Shown here in pieces: positions 9,352 through 17,976 of a DNA stretch of 64,000 bases. A model generated the notes under the pieces. It ran no database searches, had not been told where the DNA came from, and worked only from the letters and a program-made list of their open reading frames with translations. This stretch comes from CAVWCQ01 sp963753545 (lineage in GTDB: Bacteria; Chloroflexota; Anaerolineae; Aggregatilineales; Aggregatilineaceae). Within the stretch, counting starts at the first letter, position 1. Each line of letters opens with the position of its first letter. The stretch is taken from contig CAVWCQ010000008.1 in NCBI GenBank assembly GCA_963753545.1, forward strand, positions 434,001 to 498,000, written 5' to 3'. A program made the position numbers and the translations under genes.

Positions 9352-10056
9352 ATGAGCCAAAATGCTCCGCAGCGTTTATATCTGATGCAAGTTGGGATAA
9401 TGCCGGAATACCAGATTCCGATTGTGTGCTATCTGGTGCAAACGGGTGACGGCAAGAATATTCTGATTGACAGTGGCCTACCGGAGATTATGCCTGAAGG
9501 AGAATCGGAGTTCGAGAATGGGCAGGACGTGATCGAGCAGTTGGCGAGCATTGGCTTAAAACCGGACGATATTGATACAGTCATTTCGACACATTATGAT
9601 ATCGACCATGCCGGAAGACACGCGGCATTCACGAAGGCGCACTATGTTGTTCAGCGCGTGCATCATTTGGATGCGGCGAGCAACCCACGTTCTGCTGCCA
9701 ATCGACCCCAATGGGATCAGCCAATGGAGCGCATTCGGCTGGTGGACGGGGACACGGAACTGCTGCCGGGGCTGGAGCTGATTGACACGAGCGGGCATGT
9801 GCCGGGACATCAATCGGTGCTGGTGCGGCTGCCCAAAACGGGGGCGATTTTATTGCCGATTGACGCTGTACCCTTCGGCGAGGGCTTTACCCGTGACGAG
9901 CAGGACGACGGTAGCAACCCGGACGCCGAAGCGATCCGCGCCAGTACGATTAAACTGCTTGATCGGGTCGAACGGGAGCATATCGGGCTGGTGATTTTCG
10001 GTCATGACAAGGAGCAGTGGGAAACACTCAAAAAAGCGCCAGAGTTTTACGAGTAA
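9352..10056 (+). CDS. MBL-fold metallohydrolase (AHL-lactonase-like family)
   Basis: 234 residues of the metallo-beta-lactamase fold, closest in layout to N-acyl-homoserine-lactonase-family proteins. The metal motif reads THYDIDHAG, that is H-x-D-x-D-H, with Asp where the second His of H-x-H-x-D-H is usual. GHVPGHQS supplies the next His, the Asp of LPIDAVP may bridge the metals, and FGHD the last His. The ATG at 9352 has AAGGA eight bases upstream; an earlier ATG at 9346 is too close to it. The promoter upstream carries a LexA-like box. Substrate (lactone, thioester or other) not determinable. Confidence 0.85.
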   Translation: MSQNAPQRLYLMQVGIMPEYQIPIVCYLVQTGDGKNILIDSGLPEIMPEGESEFENGQDVIEQLASIGLKPDDIDTVISTHYDIDHAGRHAAFTKAHYVVQRVHHLDAASNPRSAANRPQWDQPMERIRLVDGDTELLPGLELIDTSGHVPGHQSVLVRLPKTGAILLPIDAVPFGEGFTRDEQDDGSNPDAEAIRASTIKLLDRVEREHIGLVIFGHDKEQWETLKKAPEFYE

Positions 10057-10184
10057 AGCAGCGTCTAAAGTGAAATGGTTAAAGAGCAAGCGGACACGAT
10101 ATTTTCGTGCCCCTACAGCCCCGATTTATAGGGTGATTAGGGGATGTTGGTTCCTCGCGTTTTTTTGCACAAGGAGTACATCGG

Positions 10185-10574
10185 ATGGATACCCCCGGCG
10201 TCAATCACATTATTCTGACGGTTTCTGATCTGGACAAAGCAAAAGCCTTTTATGGCGATCTGCTCGGCTTCAAAGTGGACGATACCTATAAGGAATACAA
10301 CATCCTGTCTTTCCCCTGTGGCGGGCTGGCCTTTTGGCTGATCAAACATGATGCCACCCCGGCGGCTGATCGCTTCAGCGAATTCCGCCTGGGGCTGGAT
10401 CATGTGGCCTTCACCGCGCCCAGCGAAGCCGCGCTGCGCGCCCTGGCAGATAAGCTGATCGCGGCGGGCGTGGACACCAAAGGCGTGGAGACCTTCGCGC
10501 CATCGGGCAACCTTTACATGGCCTTTCGCGATCCGGATAACATCCAGCTCGAATACTGGCTGGAAAAAGCATAA
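10185..10574 (+). CDS. VOC (glyoxalase/bleomycin-resistance-like) protein, copy 1
   Basis: 129 residues with two beta-alpha-beta-beta-beta modules of the vicinal oxygen chelate superfamily: VNHIILTVSDLDKAKAFYGDLLG, LDHVAFTAPS and FRDPDNIQLEYW. His in VNHI, His in LDHV and Glu in LEYW are plausible metal ligands. The start has AAGGAG upstream. A close paralogue lies at 11232, with a DinB gene between, suggesting a small detoxification or resistance cluster (inference). Confidence 0.85.
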   Translation: MDTPGVNHIILTVSDLDKAKAFYGDLLGFKVDDTYKEYNILSFPCGGLAFWLIKHDATPAADRFSEFRLGLDHVAFTAPSEAALRALADKLIAAGVDTKGVETFAPSGNLYMAFRDPDNIQLEYWLEKA

Positions 10575-10633
10575 GTTTCGAGAAGCCCCATTCTCATAAG
10601 TTACTCGTTTGCGCGCACTGAGGAGTTTAAAGA

Positions 10634-11137
10634 GTGGCTCACTTGTTGGTTCAGCAGCTTCGTTTTACCAGGAGCGAATGGTTGCGCGGTTTTGAGGGTC
10701 TTTCGGCGGAGGATGCCCAGCGGCGTAGCGAACCCATGAACAGCCTGAGTTGGCTGATGGGGCATCTGGCCTGGCACGAACAGCTCTATTGGTTGGAGCG
10801 AGCGCAGGGTATCGTTCTGGTCCCGGAAGTGACGAAGTACGGCTTTGGCTCGGAACCCTGCATTCCGCCTTACGATGAGATGCTCGCGGCGTGGCAGGCC
10901 ATCACCGAAGCGTCGAATGCCTATCTGGACACGCTGACGCCGGATAGTCTGCAAACGCGCCTGTTGGCGAACGGCCAGCCCATGAAAGACAGCATCGGAA
11001 CAAACCTGTTCAGGATGATCTACCACTACTGGTATCATCTGGGTGAGTTGCAGGCGATCCGGCAGATGCTGGGGCACCGGAATCTACCCGTCTATGTCGG
11101 CGGCGATCTGTCGAAGTCGCCCTACCAACCGGAATAG
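10634..11137 (+). CDS. DinB-family protein
   Basis: 167 residues forming the four-helix bundle of the DinB/YfiT-like superfamily. HLAWHEQLYW and HYWYHLGELQAIRQMLGH carry the His residues that form the metal site in this fold. Many members are thiol-dependent S-transferases, others have unknown roles. The start is a GTG at 10634 with GAGGAG nine bases upstream. It lies between two VOC genes on the same strand. Confidence 0.8.
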   Translation: MAHLLVQQLRFTRSEWLRGFEGLSAEDAQRRSEPMNSLSWLMGHLAWHEQLYWLERAQGIVLVPEVTKYGFGSEPCIPPYDEMLAAWQAITEASNAYLDTLTPDSLQTRLLANGQPMKDSIGTNLFRMIYHYWYHLGELQAIRQMLGHRNLPVYVGGDLSKSPYQPE

Positions 11138-11231
11138 CGCGATAACTCACCGCAGAGGATCAATCTCTGTAAACATATCGTTCACGTAGGGGCGAGGCTT
11201 GCCTCGCCCGTTTTTGTCTTAAGAGGCCAAT

Positions 11232-11621
11232 ATGGAAACGTCGGGCTTAGATCATGTCGTTCTGACGGTTACCGATATGGAGCGCTCCAAAGCCTTCTAC
11301 GGGAATCTACTGGGCTTCGATATCCAGTACGAGGCCGAATACCTGGGCGGCTCCTATTATTTTACGGTGGGCGGCGTGGAGATTTCGCTCGTCCAGCATG
11401 ATCGCACTGCGCCGGGGGATCGCTTTTCAGAATTTCGCGTCGGGCTGGATCATCTGTCGTTTGTCGCGCCCAGCCTGGAAGCGCTGCACCAACTGGCGGA
11501 TCAACTGATCGTGGCCGGGGTCGATACGAAGGGCGTCGAGACGTGGGTCAATGGCAAGCGCTACGTGGCCTTCCGCGATCCCGACAACATCCAGTTGGAA
11601 TACTGGCTCAACGAACGATGA
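11232..11621 (+). CDS. VOC protein, copy 2
   Basis: 129 residues, the same length as the VOC protein at 10185 and clearly its paralogue (both contain DRFSEFR-GLDH, AGVDTKGVET and FRDPDNIQLEYW). Putative metal ligands are His in LDHV, His in the second LDHL and Glu in LEYW. Its stop overlaps the start of the DUF1848 gene (ATGA), so the two are translationally coupled. A palindromic repeat of the window-wide family lies upstream. Confidence 0.85.
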   Translation: METSGLDHVVLTVTDMERSKAFYGNLLGFDIQYEAEYLGGSYYFTVGGVEISLVQHDRTAPGDRFSEFRVGLDHLSFVAPSLEALHQLADQLIVAGVDTKGVETWVNGKRYVAFRDPDNIQLEYWLNER

Positions 11622-12529
11622 TCATCAGCGCCAGCCGCCGCACCGACATTCCGGCCTTTTACGCGGCATGGTTCATCAACCGCATCCGGGCGGGATTTTG
11701 CCATTGGAGCAATCCCTATTCGGGGCAGGTCTACCGCGTCTCGCTCCAGCCAGCCGATGTCACCGCCCTCGTTTTCTGGACCCGGAATCCTGCGCCGCTG
11801 CTGCCGCACCTGGATGAACTCGACGCGCGCGGCTACACCTATCTATTTCCATTACACCCTGATCGGCTACTCGCGCCCGATTGAATCCCACAATCCCGAC
11901 ATGGACACAGCGCTGCGTACGTTTGAGCGCTTGTCGGATCAGCTGGGGCCGGAGCGCGTGCTGTGGCGCTACGATCCGATCCTGATCAGCGAGCAGACGC
12001 CGCTCGATTATCATCGCGCACAGTTCGCGCGGTTGGCTGAACGGCTGGCGGGATTAACCGAGCGCTGTTCGTATTCGTTTCTGGATATGTACGGCAAGAC
12101 CGGGCGCAATCTGGCGAAAATTGGTCCGTTGCAAGCGCTGCAAGCACGCTCGAATTGGTCAGGACGCGTTTTGATCTGCTTCGCGATCTGGTATCCATCG
12201 CGCAGCCGACAGGGATTGAGCTTTATTCCTGCTGCGAAGAGGATTACCAGCATGTGCCCGGAATCCGGCGCGGAAGCTGCGTCGATGCCGATCTGCTGGC
12301 CCGCTTGCTGCCATCGACGCCGCTGGATGTCAAAGCCCAGCCAACTCGTCTGCACTGTGGCTGTGTGAAGTCGGTGGATATCGGAGGTTATGATTCCTGC
12401 CTGTTCGGATGTGCGTACTGTTACGCCACCAACAGCCGGACCGCCGCTCAGCGCAACTATGCCGCCCACGACCCCGCCGATTCGATCCTGATCCGACCTA
12501 CCCGGCTGCGTGGTGTAACCCTCCCGTAG
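11618..12529 (+). pseudogene. DUF1848 family protein, two frameshifts
   Basis: DUF1848 starts with IISASRRTDIPAFY and FWTRNPAPLLPHLDEL, as here. The frame breaks at about 11843: removing C11843 gives GYTYYFHYTLIGY, the expected strand, then ERLSDQLGPERVLWRYDPI. It breaks again, in the opposite sense, within 12121-12165, after which RTRFDLLRDLVSIAQ leads to the C-terminal cluster CGCVKSVDIGGYDSC and CAYCYA. The Cys-rich end suggests a metal or Fe-S centre. Joined length is about 300 residues. Two breaks make either a decaying gene or sequence error possible. It overlaps the upstream VOC gene by four bases. Confidence 0.7.
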
Positions 12530-12642
12530 GCTCCTCGTTTTCTCGGCGCTTCGCAGTGAGTTGTCGTTTCTCTCGGAACTCGCAAGGGTTTTATACGTAT
12601 GTTTCAATAAAGATATAGTGTCTGAGATGAGAGGTTGTTGTT

Positions 12643-12900
12643 ATGTCCGAATTAGAAACTCCAACGAATGCATCTGAGCCGCAGCCCGAACTTGAAACCG
12701 CTGCATCCGAGGAATATCACAGCAAACTGGCCGAAAAAGTCGTGAAGTACGGGCTCAACAAAGGCATCGGCGCGGCGGCGGGTGCGGCGCTGGGCAGTGT
12801 CTTTGGGCCAGTGGGTACGGGCATTGGCGGCTTCCTCGGCTGGCTGGCAGCGGAGGCGCTGTTTGAGGAACGGCAGGCCGAGAAACACGCTGAGCAATAG
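12643..12900 (+). CDS. Glycine-zipper-like small protein
   Basis: 85 residues. The first 40 are polar and acidic; the rest is a glycine-rich amphipathic or membrane stretch (KGIGAAAGAALGSVFGPVGTGIGGFLGW) with the small-residue spacing of glycine-zipper domains. It would insert in or associate with the membrane. GAGAGG stands before the ATG. It is the first gene of a tightly spaced plus-strand run that ends at 14644. Confidence 0.7.
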   Translation: MSELETPTNASEPQPELETAASEEYHSKLAEKVVKYGLNKGIGAAAGAALGSVFGPVGTGIGGFLGWLAAEALFEERQAEKHAEQ

Positions 12901-12903
12901 GTA

Positions 12904-13320
12904 ATGATCCTGCTGCGTCTGATCGCGATGGGGGCGGGCTTGCTCGGCTTGGTGAGCTGCCCGCTGTTTGCTGTGTTCGGGGTTGGATCGCAATCTGAGC
13001 CAAAGTGCCCAGCGGATAAAATCGCTTTTGATCAGTCGCAGGGTTGTTTGAACGACGGCAGCGTGGAGTTCTGTATCCCCGCCAATGATCCTGCCGCCCT
13101 GCAAGCGGTGCGGACCATCGATCCGCAAATCGCGTGTATGCAGGGATCGCATGGTCGGGCCGGGTGCGACCTCGACCGCGAAATGTTGTGCCTGACAGAG
13201 ACGCAGACCTACTGCACAGCGGATCGTTACGGGAAAATCGATGGCGCGGGCTGGGCACGGATTTGTGACCTCGCCCGCCTGCCATTCATCAAACGCATCG
13301 TGCCGACGTGGTATGAGTAG
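12904..13320 (+). CDS. Cys-rich putative lipoprotein
   Basis: 138 residues. The N-terminus has a hydrophobic core followed by GLVSC, an acceptable lipobox, so export and lipid attachment are likely. The mature part has eight further Cys residues fairly evenly spaced (KCPAD, GCLND, FCIPA, ACMQG, GCDLD, LCLTE, YCTAD, ICDLA), suggesting four disulfides outside the cell. It begins three bases after the previous stop and ends 12 bases before the sigma-factor gene, so it probably shares its operon. No known family recognised. Confidence 0.7.
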   Translation: MILLRLIAMGAGLLGLVSCPLFAVFGVGSQSEPKCPADKIAFDQSQGCLNDGSVEFCIPANDPAALQAVRTIDPQIACMQGSHGRAGCDLDREMLCLTETQTYCTADRYGKIDGAGWARICDLARLPFIKRIVPTWYE

Positions 13321-13332
13321 AGGAAGGGTTAC

Positions 13333-13881
13333 ATGGACTTCCCAACGATCTACGATACCTATCAGCCGAAAATACGGCGCTATTTGATCCGGCTGGTGGG
13401 CGAATCCGAAGCGGACGACCTGACGCAGGAAGTGTTTGTCAAAGTGAATAACTCGCTGGCGGAGTTCCGGGAGGAGGCCAGCCTGTCCACCTGGGTTTAC
13501 CGCATCGCGACGAATTCCGCCCTGGATAAGTTACGCAGCCCCGCCTTTCATCGCAGCGAGCCGCAGATCGAAGACGACGACAGTGGCACCAGCGGAAAAC
13601 AGCCCTCCGCCGAACAGCAGGTCGTCCGCAAGCAGATGGATGAATGTTTGCAGAGTTATATGGATCGACTGCCAGAAACGCAGCGAACCGTTTTTCTGTT
13701 GAGCGAACTTGAAGGGCTGAAAAACAAAGAAATCGCGGATATTCTCGGCATCAGCCTGGGTGCGGTGAAAATTCGTCTGCACCGTGCCAAAGAAAGTTTA
13801 AAAGCAGACCTCATGGCCCACTGCGACTCCTACTGGGTTGAAGACAACGAATTTGTCCCCAATCTGAGCATCCTCAAATAA
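13333..13881 (+). CDS. ECF-type RNA polymerase sigma factor
   Basis: 182 residues. Region 2 is seen in ADDLTQEVFVKVNNSL and STWVYRIATNSALDKLR; region 4 in LPETQRTVFLLSELEGLKNKEIADILGIS with the recognition helix GAVKIRLHRAKE. Length and lack of region 3 place it in the extracytoplasmic-function (SigE/RpoE-like) group. There is no anti-sigma gene of the usual ZAS type next to it; instead DUF2892, PspC and AhpD-like genes follow, making envelope or redox stress the likely theme (inference). GGAAGGG before the ATG. Confidence 0.92.
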   Translation: MDFPTIYDTYQPKIRRYLIRLVGESEADDLTQEVFVKVNNSLAEFREEASLSTWVYRIATNSALDKLRSPAFHRSEPQIEDDDSGTSGKQPSAEQQVVRKQMDECLQSYMDRLPETQRTVFLLSELEGLKNKEIADILGISLGAVKIRLHRAKESLKADLMAHCDSYWVEDNEFVPNLSILK

Positions 13882-13895
13882 CCTGTATCCTTTTG

Positions 13896-13933
13896 CTGCC
13901 TCCCTTCGTCTATACCGTGTAGAAGGGAGGTAG
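13896..13933 (+). promoter_or_regulatory. Hairpin enclosing the ribosome-binding site of the DUF2892 gene
   Basis: Arms 13896-13907 and 13922-13933 pair over 12 positions (11 Watson-Crick and one G-U), with a 14-base loop. The 3' arm contains the Shine-Dalgarno GGGAGG (13925-13930) of the gene starting at 13939. The folded form would hide the site from ribosomes; opening it would permit translation. There is no T-run, so it is not a terminator. Confidence 0.65.
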
Positions 13934-13938
13934 CTCGA

Positions 13939-14154
13939 ATGTTTCGTCAGAACTGTAGCAAACTCGATAGAACCGTCCGCCTGATCATGGGGATCATCCT
14001 TCTGCCAATCAGCCTGTTTATTCTGGATGGCCCCACCAGCCTGATCGCTGCGGCAATCAGTGTGCTCTGGCTGTTGACCGGAGCCACTGGATTCTGTGTG
14101 CTGTATCTGCCGTTTGGTTTTTCGACTAACAAACATAAGGAGCAGACATCATGA
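13939..14154 (+). CDS. DUF2892 membrane protein
   Basis: 71 residues with two transmembrane helices (LIMGIILLPISLFIL and LIAAAISVLWLLTGATGFCVLY) between a Cys-containing N-terminus and a basic tail. This is the YgaP-type DUF2892 inner-membrane domain, often linked to sulfur or redox proteins. Its ribosome-binding site lies in a 12-bp hairpin. The stop overlaps the next start (ATGA), so it is coupled to the PspC gene. Confidence 0.85.
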   Translation: MFRQNCSKLDRTVRLIMGIILLPISLFILDGPTSLIAAAISVLWLLTGATGFCVLYLPFGFSTNKHKEQTS

Positions 14155-14396
14155 CTCTGCTGCAAAAACGGATTACCCTTTCGTCACAAAACCGGATGCT
14201 GTTTGGCGTGTGTGGTGGCATCGCGGCCTATCTCAACATCGATGCGACGCTGATCCGGCTGGCCTTTGTGATCGTGTCGCTCACGGTGCTCAGCTTCGAC
14301 AACGCGCTGTTCGTGTATTTTATTCTGTGGGTGATCATGCCCGTCCAGCCGAAGGAAAAGGCAAAGCGTAGGGTGATCGGGAGGCAGCTATCATGA
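14151..14396 (+). CDS. PspC-domain membrane protein
   Basis: 81 residues. MLFGVCGGIAAYLNIDATLIRLAFVI is the PspC signature, followed by a second hydrophobic helix (ALFVYFILWVIMP) and a basic tail. PspC proteins sense or respond to membrane stress. It overlaps the genes on both sides by four bases. Its position downstream of an ECF sigma factor supports an envelope-stress operon. Confidence 0.88.
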   Translation: MTLLQKRITLSSQNRMLFGVCGGIAAYLNIDATLIRLAFVIVSLTVLSFDNALFVYFILWVIMPVQPKEKAKRRVIGRQLS

Positions 14397-14644
14397 CTCT
14401 CGATGATAAGACGCTGAGGTTGATCGCGGTAGGGGCGTCCGTCAGTGCCAACTGCCAGCCGTGCCTGCAAACCAACGGGGCGGAAGCGCTGGCAGCCGGG
14501 GCCACTGAGCAAGAGATCGCCGCTGCTGTCGAAGTGGGGCAGCGGGTCCGGCGGGGCGCTGCATCCAAAATGGACCAGTTCATCGCCAGTGTCAAGCAGG
14601 AAATGGCTCTGCCCGGTTCGGATGGCTGCGGTTGCGGCTCGTAG
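14393..14644 (+). CDS. AhpD-like / carboxymuconolactone decarboxylase-fold protein
   Basis: 83 residues with the CMD core. CQPC (C-x-x-C) followed by the helix ALAAGATEQEIAAAVEVG is the AhpD-type redox site, although the usual His three residues after the second Cys is replaced here by NG. The tail ends in CGCG. It may be a peroxidase-related thiol reductant. It overlaps the PspC gene by four bases and is the last gene of the run; a strong palindrome follows. Confidence 0.85.
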   Translation: MTLDDKTLRLIAVGASVSANCQPCLQTNGAEALAAGATEQEIAAAVEVGQRVRRGAASKMDQFIASVKQEMALPGSDGCGCGS

Positions 14645-14673
14645 ATTAACGAAAGTTGCGCGATTTTCTGTGA

Positions 14674-14695
14674 GGGCGGGTTAACAAACCCGCCC
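14674..14695. terminator. Palindrome between convergent genes (probable terminator)
   Basis: Perfect 9-bp arms GGGCGGGTT/AACCCGCCC around AACA. It lies between the convergent AhpD-like and mutase genes. The same module stands at the convergent point after hrcA (about 34910-34935), so it probably serves as a bidirectional terminator and is also a member of the dispersed repeat family. Confidence 0.55.
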
Positions 14696-14715
14696 CTATG
14701 TGAGCCTCACACGGG

Positions 14716-16396
14716 TTAGATCACCTGCTTTTCCTGGTACAACCCGAATTCCTGGCGCAGCACATCGGTGATCTCGCCCAGGGTGGCATAGGCCCGCGCC
14801 GCTTCCAGGAAACAGGGCATCAGGTTATCCGTACCCTCGGCGCTCCGCCGCAGATCATCCAGGGCGCGCTGGACAGCCGTGTTATCGCGCTCCTTGCGCA
14901 GTTGATCGAGCCGGGCAACTTGCCGCTCATAACCCTTTGGGTCCATCTCCAAGATCGGGATGCGCAGCGGAGTCGTGATCCTCATAAGCATTGACGCCGA
15001 CGATCCTCCGCTGGCCCGCGTCCACTTCGCGCTGGAAGCGGAACGAGGCATCGGCAATTTCCTGCTGGAAGAATCCCATTTCGATGGACGGGATCACGCC
15101 GCCCAACGCTTCAATGCGGCGGAAATAATCGTAGGCTTCTTCTTCAATATCGTTGGTCAGTTTTTCGACATAATAGCTGCCGCCGAGCGGATCAATCGTG
15201 TTGGTCACGCCGGATTCGTGGGCGATCACCTGCTGTGTGCGCAGGGCAATCGTTACCGCTTCTTCCGAGGGCAGGGCCAGCGCTTCATCCATGCTGTTCG
15301 TATGCAGCGACTGCGCGCCGCCCAACACTGCCGCCAATGCTTGCAGCGACACGCGGACGATATTCACCTGGGGCTGCTGGGCGGTCAGGCTGACTCCGGC
15401 GGTCTGCGTATGGAAGCGCATAAACCAGCTTCGCGGATTTTTCGCCTTAAACGTCTCGCGCATTTCCCGCGCCCAGATGCGCCGCGCCGCCCGCAGCTTG
15501 GCGATCTCCTCAAAAAAGTCATTGTGGACATTGAAGAAGAAGCTGAGCCGGGGCGCGAAGTCGTCCATATCCAGGCCGCGCTCCAACCCCCAGCGCACAT
15601 ATTCCATCCCATTCGCCAGCGTGAAGGCGAGTTCCTGCGCGGCGGTGGATCCGGCTTCGCGGATATGGTAGCCGCTGATGCTGATCGTGTTCCATTCCGG
15701 CATGTGCTTCGTGCCAAACTCGATGGTATCCGTCACCAGCCGCATGGATGGTTCCGGCGGGAAAATGTACTCTTTTTGCGCCTGGTACTCTTTTAAAATG
15801 TCGTTTTGCAGTGTGCCGCGCAGCTTCGCCATAGGCACACCCTGCTTTTCGGCGGCAGCGATATAAAACGCCCACAGGATCGCTGCCGGGCTGTTGATCG
15901 TCATCGACGTGCTGACATCAGCCAGCGGAATCTGGTCGAAAAGGATTTCCATATCGCGCAGGCTGCTGATCGCCACCCCGCACTTGCCAAATTCGCCCAA
16001 CGCCTGCGGGGCGTCCGTGTCGTAGCCCATCAGAGTCGGCAGATCGAAGGCCACAGACAGGCCCATATTGCCCTGTTGCAGCAGGTATTTGTAGCGAGCG
16101 TTCGTTTCTTCCGCCGTGCCGAACCCGGCAAACATGCGCATCGTCCACAGCCTGCCCCGGTAGCCTGTCGGATGGACGCCCCGCGTAAAGGGATATTCGC
16201 CGGGCAGCCCCAGGTCTTGCAGATAATCCTGATCGGCCACATCCAGGGGAGTATAGATCCGCTCAACGGGTCTCCCGCTGATCGTCGTAAATTCATCCTG
16301 GCGCTCCGGTTTGCGTGCGATAGCCTGCTGGAGAATGCTGTCTTGCCATTGGTCGCGGGCAATCCGCAGCTCGTCGAGTAATTTCTGGTCGATCAT
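14716..16396 (-). CDS. Acyl-CoA mutase large subunit, isobutyryl-CoA-mutase-like (frameshifted near 14978)
   Basis: About 560 residues when joined: the TIM-barrel catalytic subunit of a B12-dependent acyl-CoA mutase, without the cobalamin-binding domain. Residues match Propionibacterium methylmalonyl-CoA mutase in numbering, but position 89 is Phe (WTMRMFAGFG) where Tyr is normal, and position 207 is Gln (KEYQAQKEY) where Arg is normal. Phe and Gln at these sites are known for isobutyryl-CoA mutase. The last 75 residues are in a second frame; the break is at GATC 14977-14980, and joining gives NAYEDTTPLRIPILEMDP. The small B12-binding subunit must lie elsewhere. Methylmalonyl-CoA mutase cannot be excluded without assay. 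Confidence 0.85.
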
Positions 16397-16543
16397 GGTT
16401 ATCCTCGTCTACCGTAGGGACGCTGCTTTGTGCGCGGCGTGCGAAGCCGCTGCGCCCCAGCCCATTGTTAGACGAGATTTTAGGGGTTTCTCGGCAAAAA
16501 AACACATGGCCCCTGTGAGTGGTGGGTATGAAAACGCTCCACA

Positions 16544-16575
16544 TGGCCTAGGTAAATATCCCCCACCTGCCTCAT
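16544..16575 (+). promoter_or_regulatory. Element shared by the two DUF1328 genes (copy 1)
   Basis: TGGCCTA, seven variable bases, then ATCCCCCACCTGCCT, 111 bases before the first DUF1328 start. The same arrangement, TGGCCTA...ATCCCCCACTTGTCT, stands 98 bases before the second DUF1328 start (17977-18005). Conservation outside the coding region suggests a shared promoter or activator site. Confidence 0.45.
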
Positions 16576-16654
16576 AAGTATGGGGCCAATCTTATTTATA
16601 GTATGAATGGCAACGATGAATGCCGAATGAAAGTCAGAGGAAAGGAAACTCTCA

Positions 16655-16819
16655 ATGCTTAACATGGCACTGCTTTTCCTGGTAGTCGCGATTATCGCAG
16701 CCATTCTGGGCTTCGGTGTGATCGCGGGCACGGCGGCGACTATCGCGAAGTTCTTGTTCTTCGTCTTTTTGGTCCTTGCCGCAATCTCGCTGCTGTTTGG
16801 TCGCCGCGTCGTTGTCTAG
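16655..16819 (+). CDS. DUF1328 small membrane protein, copy 1
   Basis: 54 residues, almost all hydrophobic: two helices (ALLFLVVAIIAAILGFGVIAG and AKFLFFVFLVLAAISLLFG) and a short basic C-terminus. This is the DUF1328/YtjA family of stress-related inner-membrane proteins. AAAGGA lies upstream. A second copy lies at 18075 and both share a conserved upstream element. The gene is too short for many gene callers. Confidence 0.85.
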   Translation: MLNMALLFLVVAIIAAILGFGVIAGTAATIAKFLFFVFLVLAAISLLFGRRVVV

Positions 16820-16935
16820 GCTTCAACGCGGTTCCGCCATCAGCGCGGGCTAAAACGACAACGGGGGACTGGAATGAGATAGTCCCCCGGTCGGCACCAA
16901 CTCTGAAGGGGGGCAGCAGCGCTGCCCCGATCTTT

Positions 16936-17839
16936 TTACCCCCCCGACGGCTGGTAGAGCACCAGCATGTCTTCCATCTTCTGAATTTCAGCCGTTTGAT
17001 CGTCAATAATCCCCTGCGCCAGGGACTTGAGTTCGTCATGTTCGGCGCGGGGCAAAATGCGCTCTGACATATGGACTGCATCGTCGTGGTGATCGATCAT
17101 CGCTTCGATCCAGGCGATATCATAGGCTTGTCCCGTCAGGTTGTTGAAACCCGCCATCATACCCATCATCCCAACGGGATCCCCGGTGGACTGGCCACCG
17201 CTCATCATGCCGCCCTGAGCATTATTGCCGCCCATCATACCGCCGGACATCATCATGTTGCACATCATAGACATCATGCCCATCATATCCTGCGACATGC
17301 CGCCCATCCCCGCCTGGGGAATCGATATCACCCATACCGGGCACCGGTGAGCTTTCAGGATGATGCTGAGCATGGTCGTCCGGCGTACCCGTCATATCGC
17401 CGATTCCTGGCATCGGTGTTTCCATGTTCGGCATTCCTGCCTGGTTACCACCGCTCATCATATTGCCGCCGCCCATCATCATGCCGCACATCTGCGACAT
17501 CATGCCCATCATATTGTTCATGCCGCTCATCTGGTTCATTGCCATCGGTGTGTAGTCGATCTGATACCACGTGCGCAGCATCCCCTGCATGGTTCCGATC
17601 TCCACACCCTGCCCGTCAATAATGTTCTGGCAAAGTTCCTTGAGGGAACCGGCGGACGCCTTATTCAGACAGTCCTGAGCCATATCCAGGGCCATCTGGT
17701 GATGGTCGATCATGCCTTCCAAAAAGCGTATTTCGGCCCTCGCTCCGCGATCCAACCCGGTGGAATCCTGCGCGTGAACGGGCAGCACAGAAAAACTGAC
17801 CAGGATCAGAATGGTGAAAATCAGTGAACGTGTTTTCAT
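16936..17839 (-). CDS. Secreted protein with two DUF305 domains and Met-rich linker (frameshifted near 17328)
   Basis: Joined length about 300 residues. A signal peptide (LIFTILILVSFSVLPVHAQ) precedes DUF305 domain 1 with EGMIDHHQMALDMA; a Met/Gly/Asn-rich linker (e.g. GMMSQMCGMMMGGGNMM) leads to domain 2 with EAMIDHHDDAVHM. DUF305 is a ferritin-like helical fold often found in copper or other metal handling; Met clusters and HH pairs fit metal binding outside the membrane. The frame breaks within the linker; dropping one C in the GATATCGAT stretch restores a continuous Met-rich sequence. The start at 17839 has GAGGAAA upstream. Confidence 0.8.
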
Positions 17840-17976
17840 AGTTGTTTCCTCGCTTATTAGCCACAGCAAAATCGTAGCAGCGGGCGGACCGAAGCGGCTA
17901 CGAAAACAGGTGTTAATAAGCAGAAATGCTTATTAATCAGGGGCAAAACAACATGCCACTGGAAAAACCCCCCAGT

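Noticed and set aside
12011..12607. Minus-strand frame opposite DUF1848
   Set aside because: Overlaps the Cys-rich DUF1848 C-terminus that matches its family; the antisense product has no recognisable feature.
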